Assembly (NCBI RefSeq): GCF_048544455.1
Contig: NC_133532.1
Coordinates: forward strand, 17,176,948 to 17,240,947
DNA: 64,000 bases
Reading direction: 5' to 3'
Source of the DNA: Silene latifolia
Lineage: Eukaryota; Streptophyta; Magnoliopsida; Caryophyllales; Caryophyllaceae
The notes under the pieces were generated by a model. The model searched no databases, was not told where the DNA came from, and worked only from the letters and a program-made list of their open reading frames with translations. Made by a program: the position numbers and the translations under genes. Below are positions 46,776 through 58,141 of this stretch, piece after piece (position 1 is the stretch's first letter; every line of letters begins with the position of its first letter).

Positions 46776-47283
46776 CAACATTTTTTGGTTTTTGTATTCT
46801 TTTTACCACTTTTTTCCCCCAAATTGCATTTAATTAGGGTTCATCATTTAATTAGGGTTCATCAATCATTAATGATAACAAATATCAAATTACATACTAG
46901 ATCAATTTCACCTATTTAATTACGGTTCATAATCATTTGATTACTCGAATTAGTGCTAAATTTTTGCACCTATTGACGAATTAGGGTTCATCAAATCGCA
47001 TTCAAGTTCAAAAAAAAATCACGAATTGAATTAGGGATGGTATTTCGATTTTGATTATTGTATATGAAATATTAATCAATTTAACACTAGGTGTACAAAT
47101 TTAGAAAACTAAATCAATTTAAAATTAGGGTTCCAATAATTAGGGGTTTTTCGAAAAATTATGCAACCATAAAAAATGGTGAATAAATTCTCATAATGTT
47201 TACGAAAATAAAGAAAACTAAATTGAAAATTTAGAAAACTAAATCAAATATAACAAACATAACCATAAATAATGTTAACTAAG

Positions 47284-47428
47284 TGTAGTTAACTAATTAA
47301 CTATATATGTAAAATGACTAACCTAGCCCTAAACTAATCTAACCTAATTTACCACGGTTAGCCACGTGTCAAGCCACCATTGGTTTGTGTACAAATTTTT
47401 TGTACACTGTGTATCTGTATCATCTTCC
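47284..47428 (-). repeat. MULE right terminal inverted repeat
   Basis: Reverse complement starts GGAAGATGATACAGATACAC and parallels the left TIR to GTTAACTAC, with one insertion of about 9 bp near its inner end. Followed by TSD CAAGATATT at 47429-47437. Confidence 0.92.
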
Positions 47429-47437
47429 CAAGATATT

Positions 47438-50278
47438 GGTGGAGATTTGAAAACTTGTTTCCTAACCAACTACGAGGGCTTATTCTTTATCCTCCGTATA
47501 AACTAGTGAGAACTCTTCTACAAAATCATTGTTTCAATTGTTTTGCTAAAAGGATTTATTATTTTCGTGCTAAAACAATTTTTTGAAAAGAAAATTTATA
47601 TTTTGAAAGAAGTCAACTACACAGTCTGAATTGTTCTTGCTTCTGATGTATTAACAAGTTGTTGAACTACTATATTTATGTTGTCTTTTATTTATGTTGT
47701 CTTAGTACTCTTTCAAATTGCTATAATCATTTGCCTTTGAAAAACATATTTTAGGTGTCTTGGTTACAAATTAATTCTTCTAAAAGTAGACAGAGTCGAA
47801 TACATTGGTGGTGTTCAAACTTAGCATAATCATAGTTGATTATAGGGAGCACAACTTACTCAATTTGTAGGAAGTTGTTAGTATTCTTGTAATCTTAGTT
47901 TCAGTATTAAGAATATTAATAAGAGAATAGTGAACGTAGGTCTCGATGAGCTGTGACACCTGAACCACTTCAAAATCCCGTTACATACTCTACTTTATTG
48001 TTTATTACATTAATTTTCTCGTTACATTGTGTGTTGATTCTTATACTAAGAATTTAATAAATAACTAATGTAGATCCCGTGCAAATGCACCGCATTTTAG
48101 ATGATAATGTAAAAAAATTTTAAATATTATAGTTTAGTAACATGCTCAGGCGGTATAACCGTATAAGAGAGAAAATTTGATAATTTTCAAACAAAAAAAA
48201 TTGATGTATAACCTGAACCTAGTTATATAAATTATTTAATTATTAAAAATAGTATTATTATGCTATAATAATAAATTTAATCAACTTGTAGTATCTTTAT
48301 ATCAAAAATAGAAAAATAAAATTATGAAAATGATTATGCAAAATATTTCTCATAGTATACTGTATTATTAATGCAATTACACATGTGTAACAAAATCAAA
48401 ATACTTATTAATGTAGTTTTGCATATTGAAATTAGTAATAGTTTGACGTGATTGTTGAACCAATATCATTTTTAAGATGCCCAAATGGTTTGTTTGATAT
48501 GGATTTGGTAATTTACTGTGGGTTTCAACAAGAAGAACAAATTGTTTGTTGATGAAGCCGAGGATGATGAGTCAATCTGGAATCAAGATGCCCTTAAAAA
48601 GAAAAAAAGGAGGAAAATTCAATTAATGAGAGATAATCAAAGGGAAAATGAAGGAAATTAAGTAATGGCTGAAGTTGAGAAGATTAAAATGGAGGAAGAA
48701 GAGATGAAAATGACTGATTGAGGGAACATAGTAGATTATCATATGAAAGGAAGAAGAGATAATCAAAGGGAAAATGAAGGAAATTACAATTAGAATGATA
48801 AAAGTGGGACCTGCAAATACAACTCACAGGTTGTTTCAGGTTAAAAAATACCCAATTCTATTAGGAGTTGAGAGGGCTAATAGTTGAGTATAATGTCAGT
48901 TAAATTGTAGTCCGGAGTAATTTGAGAAAGACACTAATAGTTTAGAGGATTCTCATTAATTAACCCTAGAAATAATATGACATAATGTAAGAACCAATCA
49001 TAGAAAATTGCACTTAGACCGGAAAATGTTTGAGCCCTCTTATTCTTTTAGTACAAGGGGGATTATTAAGTTGTTGGTATACAACACATCAATCTTTGTT
49101 TAAAAGATCTTATTTATTAAACAAACAACCACATAGCTGATGTGTCGCTCTGTGGTTGAAAGTTCATTATTTTTTTTATTTTTCTAAGTAGGCCCCATAA
49201 TGTCCCCCACTTTCTTTTCAATTTTTTTAATGCTTTTATATAGAGAATTTATGATACAACAATCGAGTTGAACAATCAGATATGTGACTGATAGTTAAAA
49301 GCAACCTGTTAAATTTGCAAATACAATATAGAAGAAATAAATAAATAAAATTAAACTTTAGGATTACATAATTATTATTATGTAAATACGTAATGATAAT
49401 TACACTTAATAAAAGACGGGACCAGTTCATGCAGCCAAAAATACAGTCTAATTTACAGTAACACACATTTTTTCTGATTTAATTGCATAATCAGAAATGA
49501 GTAAATTAAAATAGAATATACAACTTGAATGAATTACGTCCGTCATATTAAATATTAAATCACACAATAATACCAAAACTGACAAAAATAAAAACTGATA
49601 TAAGCCATTCATCAAATTAGACTGTGTTAATAAAACTAACGGTGATTTAATTAAGAATTAGAAAATATAGTCACAAAAAATAGAAAAAATAGAAAAACCT
49701 AATAAATTAAATTAACTCAAATAAGGATAAAATCTTAAGACCATTACTGACCAATATTAATGTTATAAAAATAATCAAAACTCTGCACCAAAAATATAAT
49801 TGAAAAATTTAAAGAAAGAACATATTGTTCTATAAAAGCAAATACTTTAGAAAATATATAAATTCATAGATCTACCTCTTTATCATTTGCATGAAATACT
49901 TTACTTCAATAAAAAGTAGCTAATTGATTTAGGTCGAAATTGATGAGCAACAATATGAAACAAATACATAAAAAATATTGAAAATAATTCTGAAATAAAT
50001 AAAATTTGAACTAAAAAATAGCAACACTTTTTAACTAATATAGAATAAGCAAAAAAAAAAAAAAATTTAAACTGATAAAATAATAATAATAACAAAAAAA
50101 ACATCATACATATGTGTGTATCATATTCTAGGGTAGTGATTTGACATTGAGTGTAATTTTTTGTGGTGAAGGACTGAATGTGAGAGTTAAAGAGAGGTGA
50201 AAGAGTGATGGCAGGCGAGAAAGAGGGTAAATGGTGGGTGAGATTTGTTTTCAAGATTTTATATGCACAATGGAAGAA
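47438..50278. other. AT-rich intergenic DNA with faint remnants
   Basis: No supported gene. Around 47830-48060 the sequence (GTGAACGTAGGTCTCG..GAACCACTTCAAAATC) resembles the R/U5 part of copia LTRs and may be a decayed LTR. Near 48070-48090 a GTGCAAATGCAC hairpin resembles that at 36232. 48520-48790 is a short purine-rich, possibly once-coding stretch described separately. 48800-50278 shows only AT-rich sequence. Confidence 0.45.
48525..48790 (+). pseudogene. Possible exon fragment with 32-bp direct duplication
   Basis: A short frame reads KLFVDEAEDDESIWNQDALK then a basic stretch KKKKRRKIQLMRDNQREN before a stop at 48658-48660. The 32 bp at 48629-48660 are repeated exactly at 48755-48786. 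The acidic-then-basic pattern looks protein-like, but no family is recognised and no intact gene surrounds it. Confidence 0.3.
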
Positions 50279-50287
50279 GGTATGTAT

Positions 50288-50332
50288 GGGAAGATGCTAC
50301 GGTTACACTTGGTGTATTGAATCTTGTATACG
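50288..50332 (+). repeat. Left TIR of second MULE-like element
   Basis: About 45 bp matching the reverse complement of 56332-56377 with a few gaps and mismatches. Confidence 0.6.
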
Positions 50333-50710
50333 GCACCAATTGAAATTCGACATGTAGAGGAATCTATTTGTAGTTATGGAGGGGAAAATTTTATAATTGG
50401 AAGGAAAGATGATAAAGATGAGAGGAAAAATTTTAGGAGCTTTATTAATTTTGGAATCATAATTAATAATTATATTTACTACTATAATTAAATATAATAT
50501 TATATCTTAACAAAATATTTATCAAATTCTTTTAAAATCTCTACCCTAACAAACTGCCTGCCAGACGCCATAGCGGTGAATCTGGTGATTGATTACCAAA
50601 TGCCTCGCTCTATTGTATCCTGTTGCCAGAACTGTTGTTCTCCTCCCCTGTGATAATTTAATTTCTTTACTCACGAGAACGTCACTCTACTAATTCAAGC
50701 ACTGAATTTC

Positions 50711-50930
50711 TGAAGAAATTGAAAGGCTTAAAGATTGATTGTTATTCAATGAATAAAGACGTCGTTAGGATACAACTTATATACTATGTACTCTACATAA
50801 TATCAGGATATACTTCCTAATATATCTCCTAAATAAGAGAAACAAAATAACAAAAAGATATGATACAATGTATATGACAATATATGGTATAACCGAATAT
50901 CCTACGATATCGCATAATATTTTCTCAATA
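50711..50930 (-). repeat. Element E 3' LTR
   Basis: 220 bp, in element orientation TATTGAGAAA..CTTCA; the 5' terminal dinucleotide TA instead of TG is shared by both copies. It differs from 55295-55514 at one base near 50860. The G-rich PPT (CTTGAGGGGGAG, minus strand, 50942-50931) adjoins it. Confidence 0.94.
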
Positions 50931-50937
50931 CTCCCCC

Positions 50938-51862
50938 TCAAGTTGAAGTGGCTGGTAAGACAACTCCCAACTTGGACTGAAGATATTGAAAAGCATCTCC
51001 TGCCAAGGCTTTCGTGAAAAGGTCCGCGACTTGTTCTTTACTTCGCACATGGGACGTCGTAATCGTACCTTGGACCAAGTGATGTCGGATGAAATGACAA
51101 TCTATTTCAATGTGTTTAGTCCGATCATGAAAAACTGGATTTTATGCTATGTGTAAGGCCACTTGATTGTCACAAAAGAGAGTCATGGGTCGAGTATGAT
51201 CAATGCCCAAAGAATTAAGAAACGATTTAATCCAAATAACTTCACTAGTAAGGGCTGCCAAGGCCCGATATTCCGCTTCTGCCGATGACTTCGCAATTGT
51301 CGTTTGCTTCTTAGCCTTCCACGAAATGGGTGAACTACCCAAAGCTACATAATAACCAGTAATTGACCGTCGTGACAAGGGACATTTAGCATAATCTGAA
51401 TCCGAAAAACCTCTAACATGTAGATCACACTCTCGGTCTAAGATGATTCCTTTATCAGGTGCTCCTTCAATATAACGAACGGTTCTCAACACAGCATCCA
51501 AATGTTCTTGGCGTGGAGCATGGACAAATTGGGAAAGAATATGTACGGCATAAATCAAATCGGGGCGCGTAATTGTTAAGTAAATAAGCTTGCCGACTAA
51601 CCGCCTATGTTTTATAGGATCATTCAAAAGGCATCCTGTAGCTAGGGATAGATTATGATTTGGTTGTATAGGTGTATCAACTGGTTTCGCATTTTCCAAA
51701 TTTACGTTGGCTAAGAAACAACCCCTTTGAACCCGTTGCTACTTCGATCCCTAAAAAATACTTAAGCCTACCAAGATCCTTTATGCCAAAACTACGGTCG
51801 AGAAACTCTTTTAGTCGTCTACTAGCATTCTCATTGTCACTTACAACTATCATGTCATCCAC
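50938..51862 (-). pseudogene. Element E RT C-terminus and RNase H, broken
   Basis: Starts right after the stop in the RT catalytic motif with VDDMIVVSDNENASRRLKEF, then FLGIEVATGSKGLFLSQRKF. A frameshift near 51695 leads to NAKPVDTPIQPNHNLS and RNase H (GKLIYLTITRPDLIYAVHIL, GFSDSDYAKCPLSRRS, SSAEAEYRALAALTSEVIW, FCDNQVALHIA). A stop at 51142-51144 cuts the frame before a NPVFHDRTKHIEIDCHFIRH segment that is still readable in the same frame down to a natural stop at 50938-50940, which overlaps the PPT. Confidence 0.88.
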
Positions 51863-53833
51863 TTAAACAAGAACTCCAAGAAAAACTCCATTTTTGTTGT
51901 AAGTAAAGAGAGAATAATCTGCCAAGGATTGTTCAAAACCATACCTCTTCAAAGAAGTAGTCAACTTTTCAAACCAGTTTCTCGACGCCTGCTTGAGACC
52001 GTACAATGACTTGTTGAGCTTACAAACTCTATTCGTGCTCCCTTTCTCGAATCCCGGTGGCATTTTCATGTATACCTCTTCATTCAAATCGCCATGAAGG
52101 AAAGCGTTGTTGACGTCCAATTGAGCAATGGACCATCCTTTGGCAATGGCAACTGCTAATAAACACCGAACACTCGTCATCTTCGCAACTGGCGCAAAGG
52201 TTTCATGGTAGTCAACTCCTTCAATTTGCGTGTATCCTTGCGCCACGAGCCTCACTTTATACCTTTTAATGGTGCCATCTGCCTTATATTTAACTTTGTA
52301 AACCCATCGGCAACCAATGGGTCGCTTTCCTTTCGGCAACTCAACAATGGTCCACGTTCCATTCTTTTCTAGAGCTTTATACTCTTGCAACATCGCCTCT
52401 CGCCATTCGGGAATAGGTGCGGCCTCGGTATAATGTTGAGGCTCGACAATTTCGTAAATTTTGCTCAAAAAACACCTGTGATTGTTAGAAAAACAACTCG
52501 TACTGATATAATTAACCAAAGGATAACGGGTACCTTTCTTTACGGATTTTGATTGGTCCGGGGGAGCTGAAGTTGCGGGGTCGATGATTCGGGTCGACTT
52601 GCAATAGTAGTCTTTCTTCCATTGAGGTTCGAACTTGTCCCGTGCACCACGTCCCATTGGTACTTCACTGGTTTCATTTTCTTGGTTTTGTGCCTCTGGT
52701 TCTTGGTTTTGTGTTTCTTTTACATTTTCATCACAAACTGGAATTTCATTTGCACTTAATTCGTGCTGATCATGGGAGTTCTCAATAAAAAACTCTTCTA
52801 AAGTAGAACTTTGGGTATCAACTATTGGTTGGGTGACTTGCTTATCATTTGCTTCATTTTCAACAGTGGCATTTATATCAACAAATGGAAAAACATGTTC
52901 ATAAAACGTCACGTCTCTGCTCTCAAAAATACGGCGCCGTTTTAGATCAAACACTCTCCATCCTTTCTTGCTTGACGGATACCCAACAAAAATGCAACGT
53001 AATCCTTGCTCTTTGAATTTATCTCTTGGTTTTTCCTTATTGTGTACATAACACAGACTTCCGAAGACTCTTACATTTTCAAGATTCGGTATTTGGCCAT
53101 ATAATACTTCATAAGGTGTTTGGCCATTCAAAACATGGGTAGGAGTTCTATTTATTAAATAGGCAGCGGTGACAATACATTCCCCCCAAAACTCGATAGG
53201 TAAGTTACCTTGAAAACGTAAAGCTCGGGCTTTTTCCAAAATATGTCTATGTTTCCGTTCCACTCGCCCATTCTGCTGAGCTGTATCAACATTACTAGTT
53301 TGAAAAACAATTCCATGATCACTGTAATATTCCTTCAATGGTCCGGAAAGGAATTCCGTCCCATTGTCACTTTGGATAATTTTAACTTGTTTTTCAAACT
53401 GAGTTTTTACCATATTGCAAAAATTGATCTTTAATTGATTTACCTCGCCTTTGTCTTTCATAAGATAAACCCAAACTGCTCTACTTTTGTCATCTATAAT
53501 GGTAAGAAAATAATGAGCTCCACTCAAACTTTTAATACGATAACCACCCCAAATGTCACAGTGAATAAGACCAAATAAAACACTATTGCGTTTATTATTC
53601 AACTTAAAACTGGATCGTGTTTGTTTAGCCCTACAACACGGGTCGCAAATGTCTTTTGAATTCCAAACTAAATCAAAACCAATTAAACTAGAGAAAAGAG
53701 GCAAGATACTACTCGAAGGATGGCCGAGTCTTTTATGCCAAAGTCGTGCATCCCCATTAGTTCCAACTCGAGCCACTGAAACGTCTCGACTTGCCTTGAA
53801 ATAATACACCCCGTCTTCACTCACCCCGTCCAA
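51863..53833 (-). pseudogene. Element E integrase and reverse transcriptase
   Basis: A 656-codon uninterrupted frame. It contains the pre-integrase finger (LWHKRLGHPSSSILPL..CDPCCRAKQ) and the integrase core (LIHCDIWGGYRIKSLSG, IQSDNGTEFLSGPLKEYY, NGRVERKHRHILEKARALRF). The INT C-terminus (CIFVGYPSSKKGWRVFDLK) and RT (KYKADGTIKRYKVRLVAQGY, QLDVNNAFLHGDLNEEVYM, SLYGLKQASRNWFEKLT) follow. It stops at TAA exactly at the Tyr of the YVDD catalytic motif (TAT to TAA). The start is not a real initiator; a frameshift near 53825 separates it from gag-protease. Confidence 0.92.
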
Positions 53834-55211
53834 TCTTCATCCTCGTAGACAGGTCTTGTATCACACAATGATTAGTATAAAAAGTCACTATGCAATTGTT
53901 TTCTTTTACGAGCTGTTGGACTGAAATCAAATCACATGTTAATGACGGAACATAAAGGACATCCTCAAGAATAAAATTATCATTCAAAATGACTCTGCCG
54001 TGTTCATGGGCAACAATCTTCGAACCATCGGGGAGGCCTACTGTCGACGGCTTACGGCTATGAATATTTTCAAGCAAATGTCGTCGACCCGTCATGTGAT
54101 GCGATGCACCGCTGTCGAGGAGCCAACTGTCACAATTCATATTGTTTATACCTGTGTTCGATTTGCTACCTTTGGTTTTCGCCAAAAGGGTACGGAGTTG
54201 AATTAATTCCTCCTTGGTCAGGTTTTGCGTGCTGCCATCATCAACAACACCCGTTGCATTCGCCCTCTGGTAGCCTCCACGGTTTCCACGTCCTCTGCCA
54301 CGCCGTCCACAGCCTCTACCCCTTCCTTGGTTCCCTGGTTTGTCCCAGCAAGATTCTTCAGTGTGCCATGGCTTCCCACAGTACCCGCACCGAAACACCT
54401 CCTGTTCATCCTTCTCAGATATGTTACTATTTCCCCGACCACGTCCTGCTCCTTCTGTGATCTTAGCTGCCATAGCCGAGGTTACTTCGAGTACTTCTTC
54501 TTTGCCTTTGGTCACTGCCTTATGCCATTCTTCTCTCAATACTAGAGCATATGCTCTACTTAAAGACATAATTTCATCGTCCATTAATAAATTTGACCGA
54601 ATGTGGCCATAGAGACTTGTGTCAAGTCCCATAAGAAACTGGTGTACCTTCTCCTCTTCACGCTCTTTGAGAATTTCGGAGGCCGCGCCACAAGTGCACG
54701 GAGGAACCTTGCTGTAACTTGCTAATTCGTCCCAAATCGTTTTTAGGTTGGTGTAATATTGGACCACAGATTGGTCTTTCTTTTGCTTACACTCACATAA
54801 CTCGGATTTTAATTGATGGACCCTTGGGGCGTTACCAGCAGCATAGCGTTCCCTTAACTCCTTCCAAACCTCCATCACGGTTCCTGAAAAACTAATACTA
54901 GCGTGTAAATCTTCATCAATGGAGCACCTTATCCATGCCTTAAGCATAGCATTGCACTGTCGCCATGCTACGGCTTCAAGGGATTCTTCCTGACCTTTGG
55001 GTGTGACGGGCTTCTTAATAGTTCCCTCAACGAAGGCCAATTTGTTTTTCGCATCTAGAGCGGTCTTCACTGCATCTGCCCATAAATCATAATTTTCTCC
55101 ATTAAATTTCTTTGGAGTTAATGATAAACTAGGATTTTCATTTGGGTGGAGATATAACGGGGAAGATGGTGGAATATGCTCTGCTTTTGCAACAGTCTCG
55201 TTCTTTGTCAT
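53817..55211 (-). CDS. gag: Element E Gag and protease part
   Basis: 464 residues from ATG at 55211 (MTKNETVAKAEHIPPSSPLY). The Ale-type Gag has KFNGENYDLWADAVKTALDA, VEGTIKKP, VVQYYTNLKTIWDELASY and a C-rich LHAS..CTCGAA segment. The zinc knuckle CGYCGKPWHTEESC lies near 54355-54395. An Arg/Gly-rich linker follows, then the protease motif SWLLDSGASHHMTGRRH near 54085-54135 and an LPDGSKIVAHEHGRV block. The frame ends where it should continue into integrase, a one-base shift near 53825. Gag forms the particle; the protease would mature it. Confidence 0.9.
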   Translation of the reverse strand: MTKNETVAKAEHIPPSSPLYLHPNENPSLSLTPKKFNGENYDLWADAVKTALDAKNKLAFVEGTIKKPVTPKGQEESLEAVAWRQCNAMLKAWIRCSIDEDLHASISFSGTVMEVWKELRERYAAGNAPRVHQLKSELCECKQKKDQSVVQYYTNLKTIWDELASYSKVPPCTCGAASEILKEREEEKVHQFLMGLDTSLYGHIRSNLLMDDEIMSLSRAYALVLREEWHKAVTKGKEEVLEVTSAMAAKITEGAGRGRGNSNISEKDEQEVFRCGYCGKPWHTEESCWDKPGNQGRGRGCGRRGRGRGNRGGYQRANATGVVDDGSTQNLTKEELIQLRTLLAKTKGSKSNTGINNMNCDSWLLDSGASHHMTGRRHLLENIHSRKPSTVGLPDGSKIVAHEHGRVILNDNFILEDVLYVPSLTCDLISVQQLVKENNCIVTFYTNHCVIQDLSTRMKIGRGE

Positions 55212-55279
55212 GACTGTAAATTAGTTTGGTATGATTTTATGGTGTTTTTGTTTGGAAAAAAAAATATAGGATCAAAGAA

Positions 55280-55294
55280 CCTTCTCTGATGCCA
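55280..55294 (-). promoter_or_regulatory. Element E primer-binding site
   Basis: On the minus strand TGGCATCAGAGAAGG directly inside the 5' LTR; a variant of the initiator tRNA-Met site TGGTATCAGAGC common in Ale-type copia elements. Confidence 0.85.
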
Positions 55295-55514
55295 TGAAGA
55301 AATTGAAAGGCTTAAAGATTGATTGTTATTCAATGAATAAAGACGTCGTTAGGATACAACTTATATACTATGTACTCTACATAATATCAGGATATACTTC
55401 CTAATATATCTCCTAAATAAGAGAAACAAAATAACAAAAATATATGATACAATGTATATGACAATATATGGTATAACCGAATATCCTACGATATCGCATA
55501 ATATTTTCTCAATA
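55295..55514 (-). repeat. Element E 5' LTR
   Basis: 220 bp, partner of 50711-50930, followed by TSD ATTTC at 55515-55519. Confidence 0.94.
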
Positions 55515-56331
55515 ATTTCGGATCAATGAACAACCTTAATCACAGTGTATCCTACTCATAAATCATAAAAAAAAATGAAAATTATGAACATTTCTAGCAC
55601 TGTAGTCACTTTCATCACGAATTAAGATTAAATTAACACACAACGATACAAAATCAACAACAATTAATTCAAATAAGCAAGACGTAAACATAGGCCAATT
55701 ATGGAGAAATAATATGCTATGTTCGTAAGAATTTGAATTGCTTCGATTACATCCGAACTCGATTTGCTTAACGTCGATTATATTAATAATGTCAATAATT
55801 TGATTTGCTTTACACCTGCTACATTCTTAACGCCGTGAAGTCGAGTAAGAAGGTTGGCGCGCCGGTGGGAGTGAGGGGTTCGTTGGCATGAGAGGCTGTC
55901 GGCGCCGGTAGTTTTGACGGCAAGGAATGGGCAGTCATGGTGGTACATACGTAGGTTGTACATCATAAACCTTTCGGTAAAAATATTACGGTGGCCTGAG
56001 GGTTCGAGGGCGTGAGAATTTGTCGGCGCCGGTAGGTGTTTGAAGGCGAAGGGTAGGCAGTGGTGGTGGACTGGTGGTATGGACATGTGTTGAAACTAGA
56101 CATGGATGTACGAAATATCATAATGTTAGAGATAAATAATAAAAAAGGAAAGAATTAGAAAATATAAATAATATTTACCAAATCTGAAAAAATAATATTT
56201 CATAATGTATTTTGAAAAGTTAAAATCTCAAATTTACATTTTAAAATTTGGCTCCCAATATATAACAAAATATTAGTTGAAAAAGATTCTATTTTATGTC
56301 CCACTATTTTCACTTGTCTTAACGTTACTCG

Positions 56332-56377
56332 CAGTGTATAGAAGATTCTATACACTGTGTATAACCGTAGACTTTTC
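56332..56377 (-). repeat. Right TIR of second MULE-like element
   Basis: Reverse complement GAAAAGTCTACGGTTATACA and on; includes a local inverted repeat (AGTGTATAGAA..TTCTATACACT, 56333-56356). Confidence 0.6.
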
Positions 56378-56386
56378 GGTATGGAT

Positions 56387-58141
56387 AGGGTTTATTTGGG
56401 CGTGGGCCGTGTAGTTTATGGGTTAATATGGAATTTGTTTGAACCTGTTGCTGAAAACAAATTTACCCATCTCGCGTATTACTCGATTTTTTACACGTTC
56501 TTATTTAAGACGGGTGTATCTGTCTTCTGTTTAGGACATGTCAGGTAATATGGGTAAGATAAAAGCATAATTTATTGGGCTAAGCAACAACTTTGTTATG
56601 TTAAAGGGATGATATTTGACCTGGGAGACTAACCTATTATTTTTTGCATGGGTTATTACTTTCTACGGAGTACAAGTTTGGGTCGGAGATAGTGATTTGG
56701 TAATTATTTTATGGAGTAATTGTTTTTTCAGGTATGGTAAATATGAATTATTATTTACAATTTTTTAACTATAATTATTGTTCATGTAATTTTTTCACAC
56801 ATGAAAACGGATGGTGTTTCTTACGGAGTACATTATTTTAATGGCATTTATGAAGTATTTTTCTAACACCTTATAATATATCTTTATATGATAATTTTCC
56901 GGGTTTGAATGTTTAATAAATTGATTAAACCGGTTTAAAGGTGCACGGGTCAAGTCTAATTTTGTTCCGTCTACCAAGTAACAATTTGTACTAAAAAATT
57001 GGGCTAGAATTTGCATTTTAAGATAAGTACGGGTCAAAATTTGCATTTTGCCTTGTGCACGAGTGTAATTAAATGAAAAAACAGGTTAACAATTTGTAAT
57101 TTCGCTAATTTTATGATAATTTTCGTATGAATAATTTTGTTTTACCAATATAAGTCAGCCTTTTTTTAGGCCACCTATGTAACAAGGTCGAGTAGAAACT
57201 CAAATTTAGCTGCCAAGATGACATATCTTACTATAATAATTATCCGACTAATTGACACTGGTGTATCATTTATACTAATTGCAAGTGACATTTTTAATTC
57301 AAATTTAGAATCTTCTTTATTACTCAATTATTATGGCGAACTAAAATTGTTAAAAAAAAGTAGGGAGATTTTATTACTTTACTTTAAAACTTAATCTATA
57401 TTTACAATTTTTTATAATAACAACTTCTGAAACAACATACTTGTGAAATTTGCACACGTTTAAAACTAGTTAAATTTTAAAAGTGTCACATACTAAATTC
57501 GCCCCTTTCTTTTCTTGAGTATATTTGGCCAGGTCCATTGACTTTTTAATAGTGTTAAAATGAGTCTAGTTAATCGGTCGTTTTAGAGTGCAGTTCATGT
57601 GTTAATGTCGGGTTTTGGAAGCGGTTTATTGTACTTTGCCGGTTTATACTTTTGTATGTAATTTGAATTTTGTAGCTTGCTTTGCGCTTGCAATCATATA
57701 ATCTCTTGTAAATTTGGCTTTTGGTCATTTTTTGTAAATGGGAATTCGCTTCGCATCATTCCTACACCAAAGCAAAGGAAGAAAGAGAGATAGAAGGCAA
57801 GGAAGCAAGTGAAAAAAAAGAAGAATAAACATTGAAGAAGGAAGCATAACAAGTTTTGACACAGGGCACAGATCCATGCAGAGCATGCGATGTAATATCC
57901 GCCTAGGGATGGTAATGGGTGGAATATAGATGGCGTAGAGCCATATCCATTTAATTTATGGTCACCCATATCCCCCTCTCATCTATTTAACAATTTTGCA
58001 TCCATTTATATCCATATCCAACGGGTGAAGCGGGTGGAGAGGGCACTCGTTGGATATTTTCACGCTTATAAACTTTAAAGGCAATATATCGTAAAAAAAA
58101 ATTACGACGATAAAATTAAAAGTTGTACATCACCTAACAAA
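56387..58141. other. AT-rich intergenic DNA
   Basis: No supported gene. 57900-58060 contains GGATGGTAATGGGTGGA and ATATCCATATCCAACGGGTG, wording seen in decayed plant non-LTR or SINE-like repeats; no boundaries found. The rest is AT-rich and featureless. Confidence 0.45.

Larger units (their letters stand above)
37414..47428. mobile_element. Autonomous-type Mutator-like element (MULE) with accessory ORFs
   Basis: A 10,015-bp DNA transposon. The 9-bp TSD CAAGATATT is perfect at 37405-37413 and 47429-47437, the size made by Mutator transposases. Terminal inverted repeats run about 140 bp with high identity, and looser similarity continues further inward to matching tRNA-like segments. The minus strand carries a FAR1/MULE transposase from the right end. 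The plus strand carries three small ORFs from the left end. The convergent layout recalls maize MuDR (mudrA and mudrB), but the small ORFs do not look like known helper proteins. Confidence 0.92.
50711..55514 (-). mobile_element. Young Ty1/copia element E (Ale/Retrofit-like)
   Basis: A 4804-bp minus-strand copia element with two 220-bp LTRs that I see differing at a single position, and a perfect TSD ATTTC (50706-50710 and 55515-55519). It has a PBS, gag, protease, integrase, RT and RNase H in that order and a PPT overlapping the pol stop. The short LTRs and Gag type suggest the Ale/Retrofit lineage. Despite the near-identical LTRs the coding region has two frameshifts and two nonsense codons. 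Confidence 0.94.
50288..56377. mobile_element. Second, non-autonomous MULE-like element interrupted by copia E
   Basis: The left tip GGGAAGATGCTACGGTTACAC and the reverse complement of the right tip GAAAAGTCTACGGTTATACAC share TACGGTTAYAC and then GTGTATNGAATCTTSTATAC. Flanks GGTATGTAT (50279-50287) and GGTATGGAT (56378-56386) match at 8 of 9 bases, the MULE TSD length. Without copia E the element is about 1.28 kb and codes for nothing recognisable. The TIR tips resemble those of the autonomous MULE at 37414 (GGAAGATG.TAC), so it could be mobilised by a related transposase. Confidence 0.6.

Noticed and set aside
57694..57969. Minus-strand ORF with Phe/Leu-rich stretch, possible membrane protein
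   Set aside because: Biased composition from an A/G-rich strand, no start context or conserved motif, and no neighbouring exon.
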